A stretch of 27,923 nt of DNA from Gnetum montanum (lineage: Eukaryota; Streptophyta; Gnetopsida; Gnetales; Gnetaceae). A model generated the notes under the pieces. It saw only the letters and a program-made list of their open reading frames with translations. It ran no database searches and was not told where the DNA came from. A program made the position numbers and the translations under genes. Every line of letters starts with the position of its first letter. The stretch's first letter is position 1. Positions 19,645-27,923 of this stretch are shown piece after piece. The DNA is taken from NCBI GenBank assembly GCA_015680685.1, contig MNCI01013590.1:18126-46048 (forward strand). Reading direction: 5' to 3'.

Positions 19645-21420
19645 CTAACCTTGGGCTAGTTTAGAGGGTAGAGTAGGTTCAAAAGTGTGATTCTTCTTCC
19701 TACAGCCATGCCTAAAGAAGGGATGCTTCCAATGTTGAATAGGGAACCTACTTTGGTTAATAACAGCATCACAAGTTACATCTGATAGTTGGCACGGTGG
19801 TGTGGAATCGTCCAATACAACTGATGGTACTGTAGAAGGAGGTGAAGGATGAGAATACTGAGGGTAAGGAGAAGTGTGAGAAGTATGAAGTGGTGATCCC
19901 TTAGGAGAAGACATAGGTCAATGGTACTTGGGGGAGTGATGACAGTGATTGGAGATAGATGATTTAGAATTGGTTGAAGAAACAGGATGTTGAAAATAGT
20001 AGGCATTTGGTTTTGGTGAACAAGGAGAATGTGGCTGGCTAGATGGTGGCCTTCCCCACACTTGTGGGTTTTGCCATTGTGGTGGAGCAAAGTGTTGAGG
20101 CTAGTAATATCTCCCCTCAGGATAGTACAATGGGTTATGAGGTTGTTCATAATTACCTTGTGGAACAGGAATGTGCCTAAACCAATACCTTTGTACGAAT
20201 TTTGGGTGTAGCTTCCCTACCCAATGCTCATATAAATGTGACAAGATTGGGAAATGGCCCTTTGGATGGTCATATAAATAGACATCACATCCATCCTTGT
20301 TATCTATAATTCAGCCTTTGTCTTCATTACCCTTAGCCATTCTCCCCAGTTTTTGAATAGTATTCTTAACTATTTTTGATTTCTGTGCCCTCTATTTATT
20401 TTGATTGCCAAGTTTATTGTGGATGATCCTCTCCCCAACAATGTCTTCTAAATTCACACTTTGTTCATTTTCCCATACAGTCATCTTGTTATCCTTTGCC
20501 TCAATTTCATCTATTAATTTTTGTATTAGCAAAGGTTGGGATTGTACCACCCTTTTAGAATTGGTTGCTTCCTCTTCCTTGTAGTTCTAGACCTTTGTTG
20601 TTTCTAGAGCTGTTTCCTACTCAAATTCTTTGACATTCTTCCATTTAGATAATTCTCTCTCTTTTTTCACCAAATTTTCTATTAGTTCTTTAACCTAGTG
20701 GGTTTGGAGCTTATATTGTTGTCCTTGGGCATACTTTCCAAGGTTCACCCTTATTTCATTACTAAGCCCATCTATAATGTGGAGTATTTGCTCTTTTTCA
20801 AAGAACCTATGACCTAGACATTTATTTAGTAAGGCATAGTATCTATCTAAGGCCATGTATAAGGGTTCCTGTTGTTCTTGTTTCCATCTTTGGATTTGTC
20901 CCCTCAAGGTAGACACTTGCACTTAGGTCTAGTATCTTTTATTAAAAAGTTCTAACATGGTTGACCATCGTCTAATTGAATTTGGTTCTAATGATCTATA
21001 CCACACTTTAGCTTTATCAATTAGTGTCCTAGGAAAGAGCTTAAGATTTTTCCATCTAGTGTCCACATTGTTGAGCACACAAGCATCATGGAAGGCTTGT
21101 AAATGATGTTATGGATCTGAATCATAATCTCTTGCAAATTTTGGAATATCATTCAAGTCGAGCTTAGGTAGTCGACTCTTCTTGTGATGCCTATGAGATA
21201 TCTTAAAGGCCTCTATGATGTGCATTAGGCTTTTAGGGACTAACAGGGGTTTATCATCACTAGACAAGTTTTGATTAAAATCTCTATTTGATTAATGAAA
21301 CACCACAAAATTTTGAGCTTATCACTTCTCCAACAAGAATCGAGCTAAGTCATGATGCTCCCCAACATGACTGAAGCTTGAGGACCTCACAAAAAACTTT
21401 AAATGGAGTCAAAATAAGCA
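19645..21420 (-). pseudogene. Element A gag relic (Ty3-type), sister to element B gag
   Basis: Read on the minus strand, it has the same order of blocks as B: HHDLARFLLEK, IPKFARDYDSDP, HHLQAFHDACVLNNVDTRW, LKLFPRTLIDKAKVWYRSL, RRWSTMLELFNKRY, ALDRYYALLNKCLGHRFF, ILHIIDGLSNEIRVNLGKY. A Glu/Lys-rich helical stretch (20460-20690) follows, then DVYLYDHPKGHFPILSHL and a long Pro/Ser/His-rich tail. Stops in the parts I read are mostly TAG and TGA. The paralogous block in B (QYDHPKGCFLVISHL) confirms the family. The protease expected next is absent; the tail ends at 19645 and noncoding DNA follows. The left part (towards 21420) runs into the 180-bp repeat array. Confidence 0.75.
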
Positions 21421-22990
21421 AGAAATGGTTCCCTGGGACCAATAGAATACTACAGTTACATCTAGCATCAAACCTAGCAAATCTTGAGCTCAAAATACTT
21501 GGTTTTCACTAAGTATGCATCCTATATGCTAGCCTATACATGCCCAGGGTATGGCCCAATGTGCAGCAACTTTTGAGCCTCAAAAACTCATCAAGATAGG
21601 CCAGAATCAAAGGTCTAGAATCCCCATGACCTTCCCTAAGGTCCCAGGTAGGTCTCAGGCTCCTAACAATTAAATTTTGGGCACCAAACAGGTCATTTCC
21701 TGCCTACACGTTGGCTCACACGCCCACCATGTACGCCCAATGTATGACTTCAGAGGTGACCCAAAAAAGGCACTTTAGAGCAATATGTTCACAAGGAATC
21801 GACTCTTAAAGATAGGAAAATTATTAGGCATCACCATGGGCTCAAGAAAATCAAGTTTTGGCCTTGAAATCATGCACTTTTGAGTTCACATGTTGAGCAT
21901 GTACATCCTGCATGCCCAGCGTGTGGCACTAAGGACAAGGTCAAAAAGGCACTTTCAGGCAAGTTTTTGGCATGGGGTTGATCCTCAAGACATGGGCATC
22001 CAATCTACATCATCAAAGGCTTTGAAAAATTCCATTTTGGGCATCAAAAGTATCATTTTCGGCCTCACATGATGGCCTATACGCCCAGCATATAGCCAAC
22101 ATGCACCTCAGAGATGAACCCAAAACGCCATCGAAACGAAGTCAAAATCAGTTGTTGGATGACCTAGAGGACCACCAAGAGTCAAGGATTAGTGTACATA
22201 CCCTAGAATACCAAATCAGATTCCTAAATTGCAGTTTTCATGCTCACATGCTAGCCTATACACCCAACGTGTGGCCATCATGCTCAACTTCAGGCCTCTC
22301 AAAACCCTACCAAATCAAGGCCAAATGAGCCCAAATTCGACAGGTAGCATCCTCAAGACATCAGGCAGATCCATGGTCAAAAATAGCTTCAAACATCAAA
22401 ATAGAGGTCAAAATATTTCCCTCTTGACCCCCTACTGTCTAGCGTATGGAGAGTATATGCTCAGCGTATGAGGGTACAGAAACATGCCAGACGCCAAAAC
22501 TCACACGCTGGAAGCTCTATGGACATGCTAGGACACCACAGAGCTCAGAATGACATGCTAAAGCTAGAAAAAAGATGCCAGAGCTCATATCTACAAGCTA
22601 GAACCATGAAATTTGTTGTACAACTATCATTCATTCATGTTTTGTGGGCATGAAAGTTCACACGTTGAGGGTCTACATGCCCAGCGTGTGAATTGGACAG
22701 GATTCACGTTGTACACTTGTAAAATTTGATTCTTTAGCACTGATCAATGCGCCACTTATTGCCAGGTCTGTAAATTTCACCTCCCATAGCCAATCATCCC
22801 ACTCCAGATCTGAATTCCATGCTCTAAGATCATATAAAAACCCCAATTTTTGACTAAATCAAGGTTCGATGGGGTTTGGTTGGATTTGGGCAGGGTTTGA
22901 AGAGTGGGTCAATTTCACACATAGAGCATGAAAGCACAGATCTCACATGCTGGGCATACATCCTACATGTTGAGCATACAGCATTCATGC
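21345..22990. repeat. Degenerate tandem array with a period of about 180 bp
   Basis: A recurring block of the type TCACATGYTRGCCTATAC-GCCCAGCGTGTGGC starts at about 21525, 21705, 21886, 22065, 22244, 22433 and 22652, so the spacing is 180, 181, 179, 179, 189 and 219 bp. Between these anchors the copies share weaker features: CAAAAAGGCACTTT, CCTCAAGACAT, and AATTTTGGGCATCAAA just before the next unit. The outer limits are uncertain; faint units may lie before 21525 and around 22940. No coding sequence is apparent. Confidence 0.65.
22833..22840 (+). promoter_or_regulatory. Candidate TATA box (TATAAAAA) right of the 180-bp array
   Basis: TATAAAAA lies in CATATAAAAACCCC, plus strand, about 2 kb before the gag of element C. 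If the array is part of an LTR U3, this would be its core promoter. No second copy exists in the window to test it. Confidence 0.3.
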
Positions 22991-23480
22991 TATGCCTGCA
23001 GAAATTCCTAGTAGTTGTCATCACTCATCCTCATCAACAGGGGCTATACGTCTGCCTTGTCTACATCCATAACTGCGTACAGACCGGTGCTTTGTGCACA
23101 CTCTTTTTGAATACATTTGATACATTTGGCCAACTTTCGTTATATTTTATATCATTTTGTATGTTTACGCACGTTTACATTTTCTGTACGTTTCGTACTA
23201 GTTTACATTTAGTTACAGTTTACGTATAATCCAATGTGTTGTAGCTGCAAACGTTGGGGAAGTCCTTGTTTGATCCACGTGCGAACCATCCAAGGCACTA
23301 TGCCTTCATCTATTTCTAGCTTGCCCTGAAGCGGAGGTAGGGTCTGCTATGCTTATCTATGAATATTTCGATGCTCGTAACGTTCCAGCCCAGCATCGAC
23401 GATTTCAGATGGTATAGTTTCTTGTGCTAGAAGGAGGGTCCTTCTTCATAATTTCTCAAATATACTTCGATCCAGGTCCA
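22991..23480. other. Noncoding stretch before element C; no primer site recognised
   Basis: Lies between the 180-bp array and the AGATCT cluster. Repeated ACGTTT/CGTAC words occur at 23110-23230. I searched by eye for tRNA-complementary primer sites without a convincing match. Confidence 0.3.
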
Positions 23481-23486
23481 ATCTCT

Positions 23487-23625
23487 TCAGATCTACTACA
23501 CCACCTTGTAGATCTACTCCTCACGGTCCTGGATCTACTCTCGGTTCCATCAGATCTACCTTCATCAGCTCTAGATCTGAGTTTTCCTCATCTAGATCTG
23601 CACCCTCTTCAGCTAGATCTGCATG
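23487..23625. repeat. Cluster of AGATCT words
   Basis: Six AGATCT hexamers and one GGATCT occur within about 135 bp, in two flavours: AGATCTACT/C in the first half and CTAGATCTGC/G in the second. Spacing is irregular (about 15-30 bp). It reads as a decayed short tandem repeat; the same DNA translates as repeated L-D-L, but nothing suggests it is coding. Confidence 0.65.
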
Positions 23626-23792
23626 TTGTACTGGGTACACGCTATGACTTAGCCTTTCCCTTTGTAAAATTTTGATTTTTCTAGGATATACATTGCCTTA
23701 TTCTTTCATTTTTATCTTAAAACGCTTAGTTTTTCTTACCTATAAGGTTGCACACTATACTACACCCTTGGTATACGCTGATCACTTACTCT

Positions 23793-24072
23793 GCACGCTG
23801 TAGACCCTATCTACACGCTACCCTGTTTTCATGCACGTTGTAGACCCTGTCTACATGCTACCCTATTTTCTTGCACGCTGTAGACCTTGTCTACATGCTG
23901 CCCTATTTTCCTGCACACTGTAGACTCTATCTACACGCTGCCTTATTTTCCTACACACTGTAGACTCTGTCTACATGCTGCCCTGTTTTCCTGCATGTTG
24001 TAGACCCTGTCTACACGCTGCCTTGTTTTCCTGCATGCTGTAGACCCTATCTACATGCTGCCATCATTTTTA
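23793..24072. repeat. Seven tandem 40-bp units, exact period
   Basis: Units begin at 23793, 23833, 23873, 23913, 23953, 23993 and 24033, every 40 bp without an indel. The consensus is GCACGCTGTAGACCCTGTCT followed by ACACGCTGCCCTGTTTTCCT. Each unit is two 20-bp halves, both with ACGCTG. Differences are mostly C/T and G/A. More degenerate units continue at the same phase to about 24240. Confidence 0.9.
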
Positions 24073-24720
24073 GCATGTTGACCACTTTGTCTATACACTA
24101 ACTATTGCAGTCTGTATGCTGTGAACCCAGTTCACATGCTATGACCAATTCCTGTACACTGACAATAGTGCCTGTACGCTGTGAGAGTGGTATGTACACT
24201 ATGACTAGTGTTCACACGCTGTGTATACAGGGTTATACGCTGAGTACAATGTTCATAATTTCACACTTAGCCAAATTTTCTCCCATTTACGCTGTACATG
24301 TTGACAAAACTTAGAAAATTTTTTAGTGTTCACACGCTGGACACTTAGAAAAATTTTCAGTGTTTACACGCTGCCAACTTGACACACTACCTTGTTTTCC
24401 TGCACGCTGTAGACTCTCTCTACACGCTGCCACCATTTTCAGCATGTTGACCACTTTGTCTATACGCTGACTATTGTAGTTTGTACACTGTGAACCCAGT
24501 TCACATGCTGTGACCAGTTCTTGTACATTGACAACAGTGCCTATACGCTGTGAGAGTGGTCTGTACGCTCTGACTAGTGTTCACACACTATGTATACAGG
24601 GTTATACGCTGAGTACGCTGTTCATAATTTCATACTTAGCCAAATTTTCTCCCATTTACACTGTATACGCTGACAACACTTAGAAAAATTTTCAGTGTTC
24701 ACACATTGCCAGCTTGACAT
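24033..24720. repeat. Two tandem copies of a 369-bp segment
   Basis: The segment starting with the last 40-bp unit (24033) recurs from about 24402; the landmark AGCATGTTGACCACTTTGTC is at 24072 and 24441, an offset of 369 bp. Further matches in order are GTGAACCCAGTTCACATGCT, CTAGTGTTCACAC and ACTTAGCCAAATTTTCTCCC (24265 and 24634). The copies differ by scattered transitions. It is a higher-order duplication of the ACGCTG array. Confidence 0.85.
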
Positions 24721-24884
24721 GCTGGATACTTAGGAGAACTTTATACTTAGCTTCCACATGCTGATAGTTTTCATGGATAGTTAGTCACGCTGCACACATT
24801 GTAGTCTAGTCATGTTGCACACTTAGCCTGAAACACACTCGACATTTGTTAGCTAGCCCGTACGCTACCCTGTCACACATCACC
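24721..24884 (+). other. Leader directly before element C gag
   Basis: Scattered ACGCTG and ACACATTG words fade out here. The gag ATG at 24885 has a favourable context (CACCATGG). Confidence 0.4.
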
Positions 24885-26738
24885 ATGGAGTCATCTCAGA
24901 CCTCTAATGCACGCACCTTCATAATCCTCACACAAGAACAATACAACTTTATTTGTGTGAAGATTAAGGCCAACCTTCCTCTTAACATCACAGAACAGGA
25001 GGCAAAATGAAACTTTGAGCGCATATACATGGGAGGTCATGAATTCATCCCCTTTGTATATGACATCATCCCCCTTTTTAAGCCTCACCACCAACTCATC
25101 TCTCAGCTCCTTTTGGCAAGGAGCCAAAACTCACGGCAACCCAATGAGAAGCCCCAAAACGAACATGATGTAGATGACTTTGAGGTACAATCTGAACCTG
25201 AGGATTCATACCACATCCTCAGTCACCATGCCTATGTGAACCCATCATTCCACCCTCGCGTGGGATAGACGGCCCCTCACCAAGTGTCAACGAGCACACA
25301 AGCATTAGTGTCCCGACATGGACTACCCACATCCACGTCCACTCAGTACATGCCACCAGTGCAAATGCATGGGGCCACTTTTGTTACATCATCCCCACAC
25401 ATTCGAGGTGTCACCCCATAGTTAGTGGCTAGAAAAGGAATCACACCCCTTGTTCAACAACCCACTTACTTCAGTGCGCTACACCCTGCAATCTCAACTC
25501 CGAACGTTGCTCCACAGCAGCAACTGACGACACAATCTCCCCAACCAACTAATTTGCCTACCACTCAAGAGTGGGAAGAAGTAAAAAAATGGATGCAAGC
25601 ATTAGCTAAAGAGGTAAAGCTCCTCAAAATGGCAAACATTGAACAAGTTAAAGTACTGGACTTCTACCACAATGATCCAATTAGCTCTTCAGTGCCACCG
25701 TTAGCTTTACCCAAGGGAATCACACTCCCACAGTTAACCAAGTACAACGGGAAGGGAGACCCAAATTCTCACTTAGTCACATTTCGATTAGAAACTCTAT
25801 TACTTCAAGCTTGGCCCCATGCAATATTGTGTGTTTTTGCTATGTCCTTAACGGGTGTAGCCTTAGATTGGTACCGAGCCTTACCTCATAACTCCATATC
25901 CTCTTTGGAGGACCTGTTACACCAGTTCGTTACCAGGTTTAAGTACAACCTAAAGCTTGAAGCAACACTAGACACTCTAATACAGGTGAAACAAGGACCA
26001 CTTGAGCCTATGTAGAAGTTCATCCAACGATGGAGTGCAGTCCTTAACGAACTTCATAAGCCCATTCCTGAAATGTATTTACTTACAATTCTGAAGGGAG
26101 CCATCAATGACTTCGTTAAGTCAAAACTATACTGCCTAAGCACTCAAATGTTGAGCCAAGCTTTCACGTAGATCAAGAACATTGAACAAGCTACACAAGC
26201 CAACAATGATCTCACCTATGTGGCTTACAAGAACCAACACATTGCCAGAAAATAGACAACAATGGAAACTGTAGCCATAAGCACAAAAACAAGAAACACT
26301 AGTACCAACCCGTCTGCAATAACAGGGGCCACCCCAAGGCCCAACTTTCAATGCAAGGATCACTCTAAGTACACACCGCTACCTGCGCAACCTTCTGAAC
26401 TACTAGAGCAACTCCTTAAAGCCGGGCAAATCCAATACAAACACGTAGTGGAGAATGCTCACCGTCAACATGACAAGTACTGCGAGATACTGAGGAATCC
26501 CACCTTAGCAGCACCAAACAAGCCCCTGGTTCCACGACATTTTAAGTTAGACCAATGTTTTCACTACCACTAGATGTCTGGTCACAACACTGACACCTTC
26601 CATGCGTTACAGGATGATCTACAAGCAATGATAGAGCGAGGCCAACTGAACGTCAACACCCTGAATCAACCCAACACAGAAAATGCCTCCTATGTCATAA
26701 AATCCATTGGCATAGATAGTAAGCCCAAACCTATGCGC

Positions 26739-27098
26739 CAACCTTTTGTGATCCATGTGCCTCCTAGCAAAGAAATAATCCCCTCCACCTCCATGAGTAA
26801 GAGGCCTCCCATCGTCATTAAGGTGCCACCTAAAGCACCGATGACACCTTTCGTGGTCAAGGTACCACCATCTCAAATGTTTTCTAAGACGTTAAACTGG
26901 CAAGATTCAACGCAATCTCGAGCACCAAAGACACCCTTTGTGGTCAAAGTACCATCATAGTCATCCGCTAAGACGTTAAACTGGAATGATGCACCAATGA
27001 AAATAGCAAAGAAACCTTTCATTATCAAGGTGCCACAACAAGCTAGTCAAACACCAACGACTCCTCCCAAACTTCCATTTGTCATAAAGGTGTCACCA
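26739..27098 (+). repeat. Six copies of a PFVVKVPP-like peptide motif in element C gag
   Basis: The frame reads PFVIHVPPS, PPIVIKVPPK, PFVVKVPPS, PFVVKVPS, PFIIKVPQ and PFVIKVSP. The third and fourth are each followed by SAKTLNW- or SKTLNW-type sequence, so a unit of about 30 residues was duplicated there. In Tat/Ogre-type gag proteins a single I/V-rich segment of this kind before a K-x-V-P-W-N-Y motif is common as I remember it; six in a row is more than I know of. Confidence 0.75.
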
Positions 27099-27783
27099 TG
27101 CGATGGCCCCTCACCTACCCTGAGCCCAACCATAGGCAACGTCTCAACCTCTTCTCCCTCAGGAGTCAACCTTGCCGACAACACGAATAAGTCTACCAAA
27201 TGGCAACAGAAGAGGACAAATGAACAACAAACAACACCCACAGCTGAAGAAAAGGCCACACCTAGTACAAAGCAACCGAATGCTAGGGGCCCTGCCCATA
27301 ATCCCAAAAAAACTAGGCCCAAGCCATCAACCCATACAGAGGCAACCAACACAATGGTAATCAACACGGACTTTGTAGCTACACTGTCCCAGGTGAAACA
27401 AATGCTCAAAGAAAAGAACACAACCATGAGCTTGTACGACTTGATCATGACATCATCGGCTCATCATGAATCCTTAGCAGAAACATTAGCATCCATTCCT
27501 ATTACAGAGGACATCCCTAGTAACATGGAATTCATCCGTGCAACGATTTCACAACACACACCACTAGGATTGGGTTGAAACACCTTAGCCTTCTGCGATG
27601 ATGTAGTTGAAGTTAACCCTGAACAAGGGGAGGTCACAATAGCTCCATTGTCGATTAGCATACGTGTTGGGCAATGTACCATTCGCAGAGTGCACGTTGA
27701 TGATGGCATGTCAACAAACGTAATTCTATACTCCGTCATTGACAAACTAGGCATGGCAGATGAGATCATGCCAATAGAAACTA

Positions 27784-27923
27784 TGTGTTTAAAATCCTTC
27801 AATGAATCACATGTCATAGTTAAGGGTACAATCAACTTAGCCTTTGTGGCAAGAGAACAANTGTGTTTAAAATCCTTCAATGGATCACATGTCATAGTTA
27901 AGGGTACAATCAACTTAGCCTTT
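27784..27923. repeat. 62-bp direct duplication flanking a one-base N at the window end
   Basis: Bases 27784-27845 recur at 27862-27923 with one A/G difference; N is at 27861. It repeats the pattern at 7013, so this is likely an unmerged contig overlap. It falls inside the protease of element C. Confidence 0.85.

Larger units (their letters stand above)
24885..27923 (+). pseudogene. Element C gag-protease polyprotein (Ty3, Tat/Ogre-like), right end missing
   Basis: One frame runs from ATG 24885 to the window end with nine stops: TGA at 25008 and 27576, TAG at 25266, 25419, 26013, 26169, 26253, 26571 and 26958. No frameshift was found. Domains in order: N-terminal part (residues 1-180); a Gln/Pro/Thr-rich segment; gag core with LPQLTKYNGKGDPNSHLVTF, LTGVALDWYRALPHNSISSL and FVTRFKYNLK (about 25730-25960); a helical part to 26250; QCFHYH...GHNTDTFHALQDDLQAM (26555-26620), the place of the C-x-x-H region of Tat-type gag; a linker with six PFVVKVPP-like motifs (26739-27098); a Lys/Pro/Thr-rich part; and a protease start VDDGMSTNVILYSVIDKLGM (from 27696). 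Polymerase domains would lie beyond the edge. The protease motif resembles the D-x-G-S of Tat-type elements, with Met where Ser or Ala is usual. Confidence 0.8.

Noticed and set aside
23015-23040. CACTCATCCTCATCA as an LTR end like that of element B
   Set aside because: It is not followed by a primer site or by any U5 similarity; likely chance.
23230-23265. AAACGTTGGGGAAG as a primer-binding site for element C
   Set aside because: Only the GTTGGGGAA part resembles the tRNA-Asp site and no LTR end precedes it.
23793-24072. CRISPR array or miRNA-like hairpins in the 40-bp repeats
   Set aside because: Units are contiguous direct repeats without unique spacers in plant nuclear DNA, and I saw no long inverted pairing.
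24885-26573. Recoding of TAG as an amino acid in element C
   Set aside because: Seven TAGs in one frame is striking, but element B and the coiled-coil ORF show the same bias together with frameshifts and TAA stops; decay of methylated CAG and CGA is the simpler reading.
27047-27448. Minus-strand open frame of 133 codons, hydrophobic
   Set aside because: Antisense of the Pro/Thr/Lys-rich gag linker of element C; the hydrophobic look is the complement of those codons.

Overview
The window is nuclear DNA of a seed plant. It holds one intron-containing jacalin-type lectin gene whose introns use plant-style GT-AG sites. Left of it is a plant promoter (TATA box, telo-box, site II motif), and everything to its right is old, nested LTR-retrotransposon DNA. 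Long decayed Ty3-type elements full of TAG/TGA stops, no intact transposon gene, and LTR pairs roughly 10% diverged (estimated by eye) suggest a large, slowly purged genome. A gymnosperm is a reasonable guess, but nothing here proves it. All protein calls come from reading translations by eye.

Layout. 1-780: leader and promoter of a gene that runs off the left edge on the minus strand. 862-1800: 5'-truncated internal part plus 5' LTR of a Copia element (minus), ending 30 bp after the stop codon of the lectin gene. 1831-5596: lectin gene (minus), five exons, all introns phase 0, two jacalin domains, 382 residues predicted. 5597-6811: nothing recognised. 6812-8240: two diverged LTR fragments facing each other; a one-base N at 7013 is flanked by a 79-bp duplication, probably an assembly join.

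8731-15782 is a complete but dead element, called B here (plus strand): two LTRs, a tRNA-Asp-type primer site, gag and an aspartic protease, but no reverse transcriptase, RNase H or integrase. It sits inside a minus-strand coiled-coil pseudogene whose halves lie at 15783-17345 and 8245-8725. That pseudogene follows a minus-strand gag relic of the same family (element A, 19645-21420) and its 3' noncoding region.

21345-24880 has no gene. It carries a degenerate tandem array of about 180-bp units, a cluster of AGATCT words, an exact 40-bp-period array and a 369-bp duplication; most of this shares the core ACGCTG or its complement. 24885-27923 is the gag-protease part of a third element (C, plus strand), open in a single frame except for nine TAG/TGA stops, with six copies of a PFVVKVPP-like motif. 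It runs off the right edge after a second N with duplicated flanks at 27861.

Only the lectin gene, and the gene driven by the left promoter, look functional. The rest is a record of at least four insertion events: Copia, A with its coiled-coil ORF, B nested in that ORF, and C.
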